From NCBI GenBank assembly GCA_003290165.1, contig QNQO01000534.1, forward strand, positions 124,001-188,000: a DNA stretch of 64,000 nucleotides, written 5' to 3'. The notes under the pieces were generated by a model. That model saw only the letters and a list, made by a program, of their open reading frames with translations, made no database searches and was not told the origin of the DNA. Both the position numbers and the translations under genes were made by a program. The DNA is from Berberis thunbergii. Taxonomy: Eukaryota > Streptophyta > Magnoliopsida > Ranunculales > Berberidaceae. This document shows, in pieces, positions 11,388 through 24,294 of this stretch; within the stretch, counting starts at the first letter, position 1, and every line of letters starts with the position of its first letter.

Positions 11388-14234
11388 GAGATTTAACCAA
11401 CTAAATAAGGGGATTTGGGAGTATTGAGAGCTCTGATATGGGGCGATTTTAGTTTCGAGGGGTACTACCGTCCTTTTTTGGATTTTTGTTATTAACCATA
11501 TTAGATCTTAATGAACTAGCAATCTGGATCGTTAATAACAGGGTTCCATCAAGATTCCCAAGGTCGATCGGCCGCCGGCGGCTTGGCTGACACCATCCTG
11601 CCGCCGCACTGATTGGCTGCCGCTCATCCTCGCTTACCCTGGACGTCGACTTAGTCAGGGTAACTACTCGGCGAATCACTAGCCGCCACACAAGCTTAGA
11701 GGATCTTTGAAAAGTTTCAAGGCTCTGAAGAAACCTAAAACACAGGCTTAGAGGAAGAAAGTCGCCGCCACCACCAAATCTGGGATGCTCTGGGGGTGCG
11801 AGAGGTCCTGCGAAGAGAGGATGTGCGAGTCCACTCCGCGCTGCTAGCTTGGCCGGCGTCACCACAGGACGCCACTTGCTGGTCGCTTTGCCTGGTTGCT
11901 GTCCTGTCGAATGTGAGCAGGTCCTTCAGGCCGTGTTCATGGTTTTCTCGGCATGACAACTAGTCGTGCAACATCGTTACCTTCCCCTATGGTAGGGGAA
12001 CAAGGGAAGGGGAGCATCGAAGGGGCGCCTAAGCCTTCGTTTGCCCAAATCCTTGGAAAATTTTTGGTTGAGGAGATTACGGATACGCACATTGAGGGAA
12101 CTAGATTCCGCAAAGATGGGGAACCAGCAATTGGAATTACAGCATCGGATGAAGTACGCGGGGAAGCTTTCATGGAGAAGCATGTGATTGTTCTAACATT
12201 CTCTAGCTATAAGCCAACTTTGGAAGATATTCGGGATTCGATTCACATAACTTGGGGTATTCTAGGAGATTTCTCGCTAGGACTACTCGATCAACGTCAC
12301 GTTTTAGTCCGTCTTCAATCCGAGATGGAAGCAAATAAAGTGTTGTCGAGGGATTCCTTTTTGATTCGTGGAGTTAGATTCAAAGCTTTTCGATGGCACG
12401 TTGGTTTCAGCCTGAAAGCAGATCCGATATCGGTTCCATTATGGGTAGAGTTGCCTAACTTGCCTTTGCATTTATTTCATCCTCCTCTGTTGAAAGCAAT
12501 TGTGAATTCTTTTGGTGGCTTTTTGCAAATGGATGATCATACTAGATGCCTATCACGCCCGGGTTTTGCCCGTGTTTGCGTGGAAATGACTTTGGCGGAA
12601 TCTTTACCAAGTAGAGTTTGGATTGACAGGGCTAACAATAGGGGTTTCTGGCAGAAGATTGAATATCCAGAATTCAAATATTGTGCATTTTGTTATTTGA
12701 TAGGGCATCAGGAGGAGTTATGTAGGAAAAAATTAGGTCTTAAGGGTAGTGGGGCAGGGGAGCTACTGACCTAGCTCAAGCAGAGAAGGGCACTGCCAAG
12801 CCCAAGGTCGAAACCAAAATTATAAAGCAACAATATGTTCCTATTGTCAAAAAAGAGAAATTGCCCACTTCAGAAGTGGGCACGCGTGGTGTAAAGAATA
12901 GCCAAGGTGTGGAGATTAATGAGGAAGTTGTTGTTCAGAGGCAAGTGGCCAATGATCTGGTACAATTGGTGCTGTCAAATAATTTTGCGTCACTTACGGA
13001 GGATGTTGAGGTAGGGGTGTGTGATCAAGCGGATAAGCAATTGGTTAGGAAGGAAACAGCTCATGATAATGCCGATGTTGTTCCAGCATTTACGGAGGAA
13101 TGCCTACTTGAGGCAGGTTATACAGTTTTGGAGATTGAAAATGTATGTGGAAAACAAGCAATGACATTAAATCAGGAGGATGCGGTCAATTCAGGGGCGA
13201 TGAGTAGTCGTTTGGACGACACGAACATATACAATAATAGCAGTCATATAGTTCTTCAACTGTCAATGTCGCGAGGTGCAACCAGTGTTTCGACTGGAGC
13301 TGTTTCGATTGGGCAGGTTGCTCCAGGTCTTCAGCGAACAAATCTGATCATGTCGCCACAGCGAGAGGCTCCAGGGATGTCGCACGTTGACAATCCAGGG
13401 AGTGAAGAGATTGGCCACTCTTGGAGTGCATTTCACCCAATACAGGGAACGTTGCGATAGAAACAGGGTGTGGCCTCAGTTCGCCACGATTAGAGCAGAC
13501 ACCACTCAGAGCAGAAAATGCAGGGTCCTTTCCAGTGCTCGCAGTTAGTAGTTATAGGCCGAATGAAGAACATCATATTGAACCCGGTGATGTTGATTGG
13601 TTTCAGTTACTCATCTGGGGGAGGGGGGCACCTTGGTGCTACTAGCATAGAGCTAGGGGATGCTATGCAGGGTCAGCAAGTACAGTAACCCTCGGATGAT
13701 GAGTTTCAGTCTTTGGTCAGGGTAAAGAGACAGTTTGACAAATACGCTATCAAAACTTCCCCGGATTATAAAAGAGTCGGAGACAACTTGAATAAGGCTA
13801 TATCTTTGCTCAAAGAAAATAGGCTACTTCGACTGAAGAAATTGAATATCAATACACTCGAAAGTGCAAGTGAGGATAGTGATGAAGTCAACTCATAATC
13901 TGAGATTGGTCCACAGGCAACGAGCAGTGATTTGGATTTAGGGGCTACGTCAGACGGAAAAATGAATAAGAGGCGCCACACCAAAGATATTAGCATTTGT
14001 CCCCAAGAATCCAATAAAACTAGGAAAGAAAACAAAAGGTACAAAGACTGAGTTTGTTTATTGTCTAGGCTTGTATTGGTAAATCCTTTTTTTTTTGTGA
14101 GAGTTTGTTTATGTTTTTTAGTTAATCCTATAGGGTCGGTCATGTAGCCTTCGGGCATGGATTATTAAATGAATAACATGGATCAACATCCCAATTTGAT
14201 AAAAAAAAATAATAAATAAAAAAATAACAAAAAA
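11388..14234 (+). mobile_element. ORF1-only LINE, copy 1
   Basis: A 2.85-kb insertion is flanked by the 14-bp duplication attacatccaattt (11374-11387 and 14235-14248) and ends in an A-rich tail, which is the LINE signature. It carries an ORF1 (from 11953) but no endonuclease, reverse transcriptase or second ORF. Its C-terminal coding part and 3' UTR (catgtagccttcgggc) match LINE copy 2 at 50681-53360. It inserted into the 11247-20308 TIR element. Confidence 0.85.
11953..14051 (+). pseudogene. LINE ORF1 (DUF4283 + CCHC), broken
   Basis: The first frame (11953-12774, 273 codons) contains a DUF4283-type nucleic-acid-binding domain (HVIVLTFSSYKPTLEDIRDS, LPNLPLHLFHPP) and a zinc knuckle C-X2-C-X4-H-X4-C (CAFCYLIGHQEELC). 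A stop and frameshifts follow; pieces resume at 12861-13460, 13421-13645 and 13713-13898, the last with FDKYAIKTSPDYKRVGDNLN shared with copy 2. ORF1 proteins of plant L1 elements bind element RNA. This copy cannot make a full protein, whereas copies 2 and 3 are open. Confidence 0.8.
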
Positions 14235-14632
14235 ATTACATCCAATTTAATGTCAAGATATATATGCAAAATTTATAAACATGAAAAATTAACAATCATG
14301 AACAACATTTATTAAAACTCAAATAACTGAAGTTGGTCATGATAAGTACTTTATACAAAGTTGAATTTGTGGACAAATATTCAAACTTACTCTTTTATTT
14401 TTCTTCAAATTGCATGGATGACCTCAGTTATGTTTGATAAAATCTACATTACTAAAATTGGTACTGGCAAATCCTTTGATAATTCCATTAAGTAATCATC
14501 AATTGTTACATTCAGACATATACTGGATAAAAAACAATTAAATTTTTTCTTTCCAAAAAAGGGAAAATAAAAATAAAATAAGAACACAATCAACCTTATT
14601 AAAAAAAATTCGCCCAGACCCGCCTAGGCGCT

Positions 14633-15079
14633 TGTCAGGACTCAAGGTCAGAGGCCTTCCTAATGGTCTCAAAACTCAATGTTCCCTTTTGAAAAGTACC
14701 CAAATGCTTAGCATCTATAGTATAGGGGGAAGGTTTGAGCTCTTGACTGTGAGGACGTGTTGCCTCCATTGCATAGTCGGGCCAGACTGTACCGCTAGCA
14801 TTTTTATTATTTTTTTGCACTGCTTTTCAACTTCAAACTTGTATTTTCTTCGATCGATAGCATCGAACTAGTCTTGAGCAACGTCCTTCCGAACGTTCCT
14901 CCCCATTGTAATCTATTGAATGTGAATGAGAGTTTTTACTGACTATTGTGCATTGTTATATTGTCTACAGATTGATATTGTGCATTCTCAAGTTAATATT
15001 TGTGCCCGTCAAACTAACTACTCATAGGCTTACTAGTGAATTGGATAGCTAGTGCCGCACGGATTATTAGTCCGTGACA
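14633..15079 (+). repeat. Gypsy 5' LTR
   Basis: 447 bp, TGTCAGGA...GTGACA. It differs from the 3' LTR at about six positions (an A/T-tract indel near 14810, and single changes near 14932, 15021, 15027 and 15060). The insertion is therefore fairly recent, but older by this measure than the copia element at 38681-45400. Confidence 0.92.
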
Positions 15080-15081
15080 GT

Positions 15082-15093
15082 TGGTATCAGAGC
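15082..15093 (+). other. Gypsy primer-binding site (Met-tRNA)
   Basis: TGGTATCAGAGC lies 2 nt after the 5' LTR. It is the complement of the 3' end of plant initiator Met-tRNA, the primer for minus-strand DNA synthesis. Confidence 0.9.
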
Positions 15094-15106
15094 CAGAGCT
15101 TGTTGA

Positions 15107-16325
15107 ATGCAAACCAGGATGCAGGAAATAAATGAGCGACTTAGCGCTATGGAGGAACGACAGACCAGTCGAATGCATAGACTGGAAAGCAGAATGGACC
15201 AGTTGAACACTTTGGGAGAACAGATTAGTCGGTTGGATGGACTCTTTTCACTGGCAGACAGAGTGGATTCGCTAGCTGAGCATGTTGATAACTTAGAGGG
15301 AAGAACAGTCGCAATGGAAGAGTCGCCTCACCCCACAGCTCAGGTGATGAGTGACTTCCAATTACAGTTGGAGGACTTATTTGCAAGGGTTGGCTTGCTC
15401 ACTAAGGCCACAGGAACGACTGATCACCCTACGATGAAAGTACCCCGAGCCAAAGTCATATACTGGGGCACGAGATGGGAAGGAGTTAGAGAACTTCTTG
15501 TTTGATCTGGAGCAGTATTTTCGTGCGGTGAACCCCGAATCTGAAGAAGCCAAGGTTACCATGGCGACCATGTACTTAGCAGGTGATGCAAAGCTATGGT
15601 GGAGAACCAAATATGCAGATATGGAAGAAGGTCGCATCCTTATTAGAACTTGGGCAGACCTCAAGAAGGAACTCAGAAATCAATTCTTGCCTGAGAACAC
15701 TGATTTCTTAGCAATGAGGAAGCTCCACACCATCAAACAGACAGGCAATATTCGAGACTATGTCTGACAATTCTCAACTTGCTTGCTAGATATTCGAGAC
15801 ATGTCTGAGAAGGACAAAGTTTTCTGTTTCATGGAACAAGCTCAGCCGCTTCTACAAGCAGAATTGCAAAGGCAAAAGGTGACAGATATTACAAGTGCTA
15901 TTGCGGCAGCAGAAAGGTTTGGTGATTATATGCCCATGACTGGATCCACTTCGCTCAATCACTCCACAGCTAGAACTGGCAATACCAATTCAAGCTCAGG
16001 GTCGAATGCTCGCTCACCTCACCAAAATTGGGGAAACTCAAGTCAGAACCGAGGAAACTATAATTCCCGGCCGTCCAACCAGAATTGGAGCTCCAACAAA
16101 AATTGGAATGCCAGCTCCAGCAACTCAAATTACAACAACAAAGGAGGGCAAAACTACTCTGGGCAGTGGAGACCATCTGCCCCTGCCCCATGCATTCTTT
16201 GCAATAGTAGAGATCACCCAACAGGCAAATGTCCATCCAAACCAGCTCTACACTCATTAATGTCCTTGCTTCAAGCAGAACCTTCTAACCCGACCGCATC
16301 GAGCTCGAAACCCTACCAACAGTGA
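15107..16325 (+). pseudogene. gag: Gypsy gag, frameshifted
   Basis: Reading from 15107 gives an N-terminal coiled-coil-like stretch (MEERQTSRMHRLESRM). Near 15450 one extra A moves the capsid part (FDLEQYFRAV, KLWWRTKY) into another frame, which then has an in-frame TGA at 15765-15767. The remainder runs to 16325 and ends with a Ser/Asn-rich linker and a zinc knuckle C-X2-C-X4-H-X4-C (CILCNSRDHPTGKC). This copy cannot make an intact capsid protein. Confidence 0.85.
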
Positions 16326-16335
16326 GACCTCCCAA

Positions 16336-19300
16336 ATGGGAGCTCTACGCAAGCTCAATGCCGTCAAAGGAGAAATGTATGAGCACCCACACAAGAAGGC
16401 TTTACAATACATCGACATCACTATCAATGGGTTCCCTTCCCAAGCATTGTTGGATTCCGGAGCGACAGACAATTTTATTGCCCCAGATGAAGCTAGACGT
16501 GTGGGTCTGAACTTAGAAGGAGATGTGGGTAAGTTGAAAGCTGTCAACTCTGAGGCAATCTCTATCAATGGTATGGCTAGAGCTGTGCCACTACAGGTTG
16601 GTCCATGGGAAGGAAGATCAAACTTCTTGGCCGTTCCACTTGATGATTTTAAGGTGATTCTTGGCCAAGAATTCTTCCGAGGAGCTGCAGCAGGACCATT
16701 ACCTTTCATGGACTCCTTGGGGTTTTTCGGACCCAGACTACGCATTGTACCAACCTCAATTCGACCAACAACTCATGATAGAATATTGTCGGCGCTCCAA
16801 GTCAAGAGGGGCTTGGCCAAAGGAGAAGATACATACTTAGCTGTGGCAAAGCTAGAGATGGAAGATGATACTAGCAAAATCCCTGAGGAAGTTGCCCAAG
16901 TTATTGCTGACTTCAGCGAAGTGAGGCCAAATGAATTGCCAAAGAATCTACCTCCCAGAAGGCTCATTGATCACGAAATTGAGTTAGTCCCTGGTGCCAA
17001 GCCACCCGCACGTAGTCCATATCACATGAGCCCTCCAGAGCTGACTGAATTGAGAACACAACTAGATGGCTTGTTGGAGTGGGGATTCATTCGCCCCTCT
17101 AAAGCACCTTATGCAGCACCTGTTCTTTTTCAGCGGAAACATGATGGCAGTCTTCGCCTTTGTGTTGATTATAGAGCCTTGAACAAAGTCACTATAAAGA
17201 ACAAATACCCGCTGCCGCTCATTGCAGATTTATTCGACCAACTTGGATCCGCCAGATACTTCACAAAACTCGACTTGAGATCAGGTTACTATCAGGTCCG
17301 CATTGCTGCTGGTGATGAACCCAAAACTGCTTGTTCTACTAGATATGGGTCTTATGAGTTCCTAGTAATGCCCTTCGGCTTGACCAATGCTCCAGCTACA
17401 TTTTGCACCCTTATGAATGGCCTGTTTCGTCACCTTCTGGACAAGTCTGTGGTTGTCTATCTTGACGACATTGTGGTTTATAGTGGGACTATAGAAGAAC
17501 ACCTACATCATTTGCGAGAAGTGTTCCAAATCCTTAGGGATAATCATCTCTTTGTCAAGAAGGAAAAATGCTCATTCGGCCAAACCCAGATCAATTTCTT
17601 GGGTCATGTTATTGGGAATGGCAAGATTCGGATGGACATGGAGAAAGTCAAGGCAATCCATGAGTGGAACTCTCCTAAGAACGTGTCTCAACTACGTTCT
17701 TTCTTTGGACTCGCAAACTATTATCGTCGCTTCATAAAGGACTACTCTAAGAGAGCTGTTGCCCTGACAAATTTGTTGAAACAAGACCGAACCTGGGAAT
17801 GGGATAGGCAGTGTGAAGCTTCATTCCAAGACTTGAAATTGGCCGTGATGAAAGATCCAGTATTGGCCTTGCCGGACATCACCAAGCCCTTTGAAGTACA
17901 AACAGATGCATCTGACTATGCCTTAGGGGGAGTTTTACTTCAAGATGGTCACCCGGTAGCATATGAGAGTCGAAAGTTGAATGATACAGAGTCTCGCTAC
18001 TCAGCTCAAGAAAAGGAATTGCTAGCCATTGTACATTGTTTACGGGTGTGGAGACACTACCTCTTGGGGTCTCAAGTCCTTGTTAAAACGGATAATGCTG
18101 CAGCAAGCCACTTCCTTACTCAGAAGATGCTAACCTCCAAGCAATCTCGATGGCAAGAAAAATTAGCAGAATTTGACTTAGTATTGGAATACAAGCCAGG
18201 GCGCACTAACAATGTAGCTGATGCACTCAGTAGAAGGGCAGACCTTGCAGTGCTAACCCATACTGGTCCGAGTCACACCATCTTGGAGAAGATCAAAGTA
18301 GGCCTACAGACAGATCCACAGGCGAAGGCGATTACAGAGTTGATCAAGCAGGGCAAAACTCGACGGTTCTGGATAAAAGATGGAGCAATTCTCACAACTG
18401 GTAATCGCCTCTATGTTCCGAGAACTTCGGGTCTGAGAAAAGAACTTTTGAGAGAATGCCATGACACCCATTGGGCGGGACATCCAGGTTGGAGACGAAC
18501 ACTTGCATTGCTAGAGAGGGGGTACTATTGGCCGCAGATACAGGAGGATGTAATGGCCTATGTTCGAACCTGCCTTATTTGTCAGCAAGATAAGGTTGAC
18601 AGAGATCGACCAGTAGGCTTACTAGAGCCCCTGCCTGTTCCAACTCGTCCTTGGGAAAGTGTTTCCATGGATTTCATTACGGGGTTACCGAAAGTGGAGG
18701 ATTTCAGAAGTATCCTTGTAGTTGTTGACCGATTCTCAAAGTATGTGACATTTGTGCCAACTGGACTGACTTGCACAGCCGAAGATATGGCGCAATTGTT
18801 CCTCAAGCATGTCGTGAAGTATTGGGGACTGCCCGAAAACATTGTTAGCGACCGTGATGCTCGCTTCACAGGAAAGTTCTGGAAGGAGTTGTTCAAGCTC
18901 TTGGGATCCAAACTTAATATGTCAACAAGCCAACATCCCCAATCTAACGGACAGACTGAGCGCTTTAACTCTATGCTTGAAGAATACCTTCGTCATTTTG
19001 TAAGTGCAAACCAGAAAAATTGGGTGGGACTACTTGATGTTGCACAATTCTGTTTCAACTTACAAAAGAGCTCAGCTACTCACTCCAGCCCCTTTCAGTT
19101 AGTCACCGGTCAGCAACCATTGACACCACATACAGTGCTGACCGGATACCAAGGACCCAGCCCAAGAGCTCTTGAATTTGTCAAAGCCTGGCAGAAAAAC
19201 ATTGAAGTTGCTCGAGCCTATCTTGAGAAAGCCTCCCGTCACATGAAGAAATGGGATGACAAGAAACGACGAATCGATCCTTTTGAAGTCGGGGACTTGG

Positions 19301-19750
19301 TATTGGTTGAAGTTAGATATGTTCAACAAGTATAAACGGACAGCTAGAGCACACAACAATCTGTTTCGCAAGTATGAGGGACCGGTACAGATTATTGAGA
19401 AAGTAGGCAAAGTCTCCTATCGCGTCAAGTTACCACATTGGCTCCGTTTCACCCATCCTGTTTTCCATGCAAGTAACTTGAAGTCCTACCATGCCGATGC
19501 CGCTGATCCCACAAGAAATGTATCTACCCGAGCATTGCCTAAGCATCCTACTAAGCCTGATCGAGAAGTGGAAGAAATCTTAGCTGACCGTCTCATCAAC
19601 AACACAGGCTCAGATAGAGAGTATTTGGTCAAGTGGCAGGATGAACCTCCTTCAGAGATCAGTTGGGAGCCAGTCGAGCATCTACTGCCGTACCTCTCAA
19701 AGTTGGAAGAGTACTTGGAAAAGTTCGCTGCGAGGGCGTCAGCGAATTGA
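16336..19750 (+). pseudogene. pol: Gypsy pol with chromodomain, one frameshift
   Basis: A 999-codon open frame (16336-19335) carries an aspartic protease (DSGATDNF, codons 40-46), a reverse transcriptase with YLDDIVVYS near codon 375, an RNase H ([11 protein letters not shown]), a zinc-binding integrase N-terminus and an integrase core ([15 protein letters not shown]). A frameshift near 19310 moves the integrase C-terminus and chromodomain (DREYLVKWQDEP, ISWEPVEHL) into a second frame ending at 19750. Chromodomains steer chromoviruses to heterochromatin. Apart from the shift, the domains look conserved. Confidence 0.92.
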
Positions 19751-19761
19751 GTGTGGGAGAG

Positions 19762-20209
19762 TGTCAGGACTCAAGGTCAGAGGCCTTCCTAATGGTCTCA
19801 AAACTCAATGTTCCCTTTTGAAAAGTACCCAAATGCTTAGCATCTATAGTATAGGGGGAAGGTTTGAGCTCTTGACTGTGAGGACGTGTTGCCTCCATTG
19901 CATAGTCGGGCCAGACTGTACCGCTAGCATTTTTATTATTATTTTTGCACTGCTTTTCAACTTCAAACTTGTATTTTCTTCGATCGATAGCATCGAACTA
20001 GTCTTGAGCAACGTCCTTCCGAACGTTCCTCCCCATTGTAATCTATTGAATGTGAATGAGAGCTTTTACTGACTATTGTGCATTGTTATATTGTCTACAG
20101 ATTGATATTGTGCATTCTCAAGTTAATATTTGTGCCCGTCAAAGTAACTACTCATGGGCTTACTAGTGAATTGGATAGCTAGTGCCGCATGGATTATTAG
20201 TCCGTGACA
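19762..20209 (+). repeat. Gypsy 3' LTR
   Basis: 448 bp, near-identical to 14633-15079. It directly follows the polypurine tract and is followed by the gcgct target duplication. Confidence 0.92.
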
Positions 20210-20314
20210 GCGCTTACCCGATTTTTCACCCCGCCCAGCCATTAATCTAGGCGTTTCTCTAACGCCTAGCGCCTAGGCGCCGCCCAAACCGTTTTTTAGA
20301 ACACTAGATCTTGG

Positions 20315-23300
20315 GAAGTTCACACTAGCCTCTTTGGTCCGATTTTGCATTCCTCACGTTGGATCCCCAAAATTATATATATTTCACATGAGAATCTCTT
20401 CCTACTGCTCACTGTTTGGGTGTGTGTTTTGGTGGTTTAGTTTTTGTTGCAAGAATTTTCATTTTAGCTGTAGGGTTTGCAACGACTGTTGCTTTGAATT
20501 CTCAGTAGACTAGAACTTTGTCCGTTGGATTTCCTTTAGAGAGTAAATGATAATACCAGTAGAAAACAAGAGGAAAGCAAACTTCCACCCATATAACAAC
20601 GAACTTATGTTATTTATTTTCAGGGAGACACTCTGGTAGGGAGGGAGGTTAGGCAGACCTTGACCAGCATATTAAAAAAGAGAAAACCAAAAGATACAAA
20701 GGGAGGGGGAGGTACTGAGCCTTACCCCTTGAGAAACCAATGCTCATGCATGTTGTATGGATCGAATTATACTCATATGACCCATTTACAGAAGCAGAAA
20801 AATACAACCATTATCACTTCTCGAGATGAACATACAAAATATCCAACTTGTCCAAGCAAATCAAAACTCGAACATCAATTGGTAGCCGTAGCTCCATATA
20901 GATTCTGAAATTCTGCAAGACCAAATCTCTAGCCGTGAATTTCTCAGTCACCGAATTATGTGCTCCGTAAACATGCAATACTTCCATATTCATCCCTTTC
21001 AATATCTCAACAATTTTTCTTCACGAGGGGGCCAAAAACAAGGAATGTATTTATAAAACCATTTCCAAAGTGGCATCAGAGCAACATCAATAGACCACAA
21101 AAGGGTAGCAACACTTACAACGTGAATTGTGAGCAGCAACAACAGACCGTGAGCAACACAACACACAACGTTGAAACGATAAAATTGGGTGTTCTTCTTT
21201 TGCGAGTTTCGTCAAACTTTTGGTAGTATTGTTTGTTTGAGATTGAGTAATCTCAAGGATCGTTGCTTGATAACATTGTAATCGTCAATTAAGTGTTTCC
21301 ATATCAATGAGATAGTTACAAAGTCGTCGTCCGTGGAGTAGGCAAAGCCGAACCATGTAAATCTTGGTGTCATCTTTATTTTCTGTATATTGTTTGTTGT
21401 TTGCTTCTTACTTGCATAACGATTTTAGCCATTCACAATCACCAACTAAGTCTAGGACTTGTGTTGAAATTATTTGCATTAGCAGATATACCTTACAAGT
21501 GGTATTAGAGTCGATGGTTCGACGGAGACTTGGCGATGTGGAGGTGCATGCGGCACATTCTTCAGGGGATCAGGCGCATGGTAGTGAGCTAGGTAGAGCA
21601 TCGCAGGTGCGTGGTCCACCAGTTCAGATTAGGTTTCAGAAGATATCCTACAATTCTGGACGAGGTGGAGTTAGTGCGGTGGTTGCGACTAAGGTGAAGT
21701 CAACAACGCTAAAAATAGTCGAGTCCGTCCACCGAATGCTACCCACAGGATCGTGTTGCGCATGATATTCGAAGTGGATGTGTACTTCGAGATGTTGCAG
21801 ACCAGTAGATGAATTGTAGGACACGTGACGATTCGCGCCAAAGGTGGAGATTGTTGGGAAAATGTTGGACCTGAAAATGTTTTGAAATGAACAAGTTATG
21901 ATCATTTTACTACAGTCACGCAAAACTGTCCAAATGCATGATACCCTGCTGAGTTTAAGCCTCACACTTGCATAAACCATTGAAACTGCTAGTGTGAGAC
22001 TCATAGAGAGAAGAAATGTATTAGGCAGCATGACTTTGAAGTGAACTCGTATTATTTTTCTGTAACTCATTTATAGAGCTGCAGTAGTTTAATATTTGGA
22101 ATTTCCTATCCCATTGTAATCACTGTTTGATTATAGTACTCTTGATTAGTAATTGTTGTTAGGTGAGATTTTATTGCTTACATCGATCCATTTTGTCTGT
22201 CTCCCAATTAAACGACTAATAGTTTTATTAAGTTAAGCTTTTGCTACTGTTTGTAGCCAAATTTTGCATATGACTAGTTCTTGTATCCGCATGTACATTG
22301 TTAGGTTCATCAAATTTAGTTATGATCTATCAGAGTATGAAACTCGACATGTCTGATGCGAGTGTTGTTACACATTTTACACAATATATTGAGTGTAAAA
22401 ATGGAATAAATCAAGAAAGTAATTAACGAAAATTACTAATGAATTATTCATCTTCACTGAGTTAACCCCCAAATTACAATGAAAGGAAAGGAAACTACAG
22501 CAATGGTATGTAGTACTAGATCCCAACCCCCAAACGAAAACCCCAAATGATATGTTTGATTTTCTTTTCAATGCAACTTTAAACCCCCAAACATTTGCAA
22601 TCAAAATGTCATCGCATCAATTTTTCAAGGTTTTGAGAATTTGGTAAGCTTCATTGGTTCAGTGTTTTCCTATAGAAGCTTTGCATCTATTCGGGTATTC
22701 TGAGAGCTTCGATTTGATTGCTCCTAGAAAATGATATGATTTCTTTGTTTCTCCAAAGACAAAATAGGGGTAGTCCCCGATCGTCTTCAACCATTTTAGA
22801 CGTGGAAAACATCTCTTAAATCCTTTATGGGAGGAAAATCAATGATGTAGAATTTAGATGTTACTCTATTTTCAATATACACTAATCCATGTTTCCAACT
22901 GATTGTAATGACAAATGTTTTTATCATATTCTTTTGTAACAATTGTGGATTGCGATTCAGTGGAGGTGTTCCAGCCGTTGCCTAATTGAACGTCAAAACA
23001 CCATCTTCAACAGTCCTTCCTCTTTATTTTTCTTCTAACTAATGATGCCTACAACATTTGCCTTCTTGGTTAAAATCTTTCTTATCATATATTTTTTCAT
23101 CTCGTTCAAAATCTCCAGTTGCAACATTGAGCACTGAAGTTGCGTAAGTTATTAAGGCTGCCTGAAGTGGACACTTTGATCTTCGGTATTTTGGTTCACT
23201 TGCCAAAGCAGTGAAGGAAATAAGCATATTGCTACTAAAATATAAATTTATTTTCTCATGACTACACCCTTATGTTATAAACCATTTATGAGCTATATTC

Positions 23301-24294
23301 TACACGGTCAATGAGTATACTATTAAACAGACAAGCGCCTGCATAACCGTGGTTGAAAGCTAGTTTTATTAAAACTGGATTATCAGATTTACTATTTGAT
23401 GTAAAACAAAGGCTTCACTGTATAGAATCACATAACATTTAATAACTAAATACAATCCAAATAAAGCTGATTATATACTTTGTAGTGTTTCCTCTGTTTT
23501 TATTCCATCTCAAAGCGGGTAAGGAATCAAATCAAGTATATTTTCCACATAGAATTTGATCAATTGTGTCTACTTCTTTTCAACCCCCAAATGGCACACC
23601 CCTAAGCTAAAATTGTCGCATGTTACAATTATGACAGCTCACAAAATACTGACACGAATGGAAACTGGCAAGACAGAGAAGAGGAACCAAAAAATACATA
23701 CCACATAACCACAACATCAAATACATCGTGGTCAAAACTCAGAAGTGCAATATGTGAGCTTGAGGTCTTCAATGCCAGTTTTTTTTGCATTATCAAAGTC
23801 TGCTTCTATGGACAAAAATTTCACCCATCCTTGTTGGTAGGGATATTGCCTTTGTTTCTTAAAGGTGGAACACGCCCTGAGCATACATCCTGGTTACAAT
23901 ACCAGATATCTAACCCAACTCAACTGCAGCACAAACCTTCAACGACCCTGCATCAAGAACCTACTTAATAAAAATTCCTATGCTCTCACAAGTATATGCA
24001 ATTGATGAATATTAATCAATGCAACCTGAGATGTTGCAACAGTGGGAAGAAAATAAAAGACATAAAAGCTTTCTGTAAAATCCAAATATGTACCGAAAGA
24101 TTCAATCTCCGAGTAAATTAGACACAAACCGCAAAACAAAACTTTTAATGATAACATGGTACCACAAAAAACAGAGTACAGAAATTAAAGGAAAGATTTC
24201 AATCCAATCTCTGAATACCTGTTGATTTGGTTAGTGCCACCCCGACCACACTTTTTTCTTCACCCGTACATCCACTATACATAAAATAAAAATA
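20315..24294. other. Spacer with an LTR-element scar and unrecognised ORF scraps
   Basis: At 21500-21510 TGGTATTAGAG resembles a degenerate Met primer site after LTR-like sequence. At 21839-21851 aaaggtggagatt followed by TGTTGGG (21852) looks like a polypurine tract with the start of a 3' LTR. Only ~340 bp separates them, as in a TRIM or an internally deleted element. Minus-strand frames 20814-21002 and 23039-23227 look coding (for example MEVLHVYGAHNSVTEKF) but I do not recognise them. The NLR 3' UTR probably lies near the right end. Confidence 0.35.

Larger units (their letters stand above)
14633..20209 (+). mobile_element. Ty3/gypsy chromovirus, full-length but mutated
   Basis: A 5.58-kb element with 447/448-bp LTRs (14633-15079, 19762-20209) is flanked by the 5-bp duplication gcgct (14628-14632, 20210-20214). 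A Met-tRNA primer site lies at 15082-15093 and a purine tract gtgtgggagag at 19751-19761. Gag, protease, RT, RNase H, integrase and a C-terminal chromodomain follow in gypsy order. The small size and short LTRs would suit Reina- or Galadriel-type chromoviruses (inference). It inserted into the TIR element at 11247-20308. Confidence 0.93.
11247..20308. mobile_element. TIR element rich in GCCTAGGCG, with two nested insertions
   Basis: The left end (tgttctaaaaagcgctaggcg at 11250) is the inverted counterpart of the right end (gttttttagaacac at 20291-20304). Both ends are rich in cctaggcg. A possible target duplication is tcttgg (11241-11246 and 20309-20314). Removing the LINE (11388-14234) and the gypsy element (14633-20209) leaves an element of roughly 0.6 kb. 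A second decayed copy is at 48770-49113. No transposase is encoded, so it is a non-autonomous MITE-type element of uncertain superfamily. Confidence 0.65.

Noticed and set aside
15082..15093. TGGTATCAGAGC motifs (also 44931, 36271, 57502) as tRNA genes
   Set aside because: They are primer-binding sites next to LTRs; no cloverleaf sequence surrounds them.
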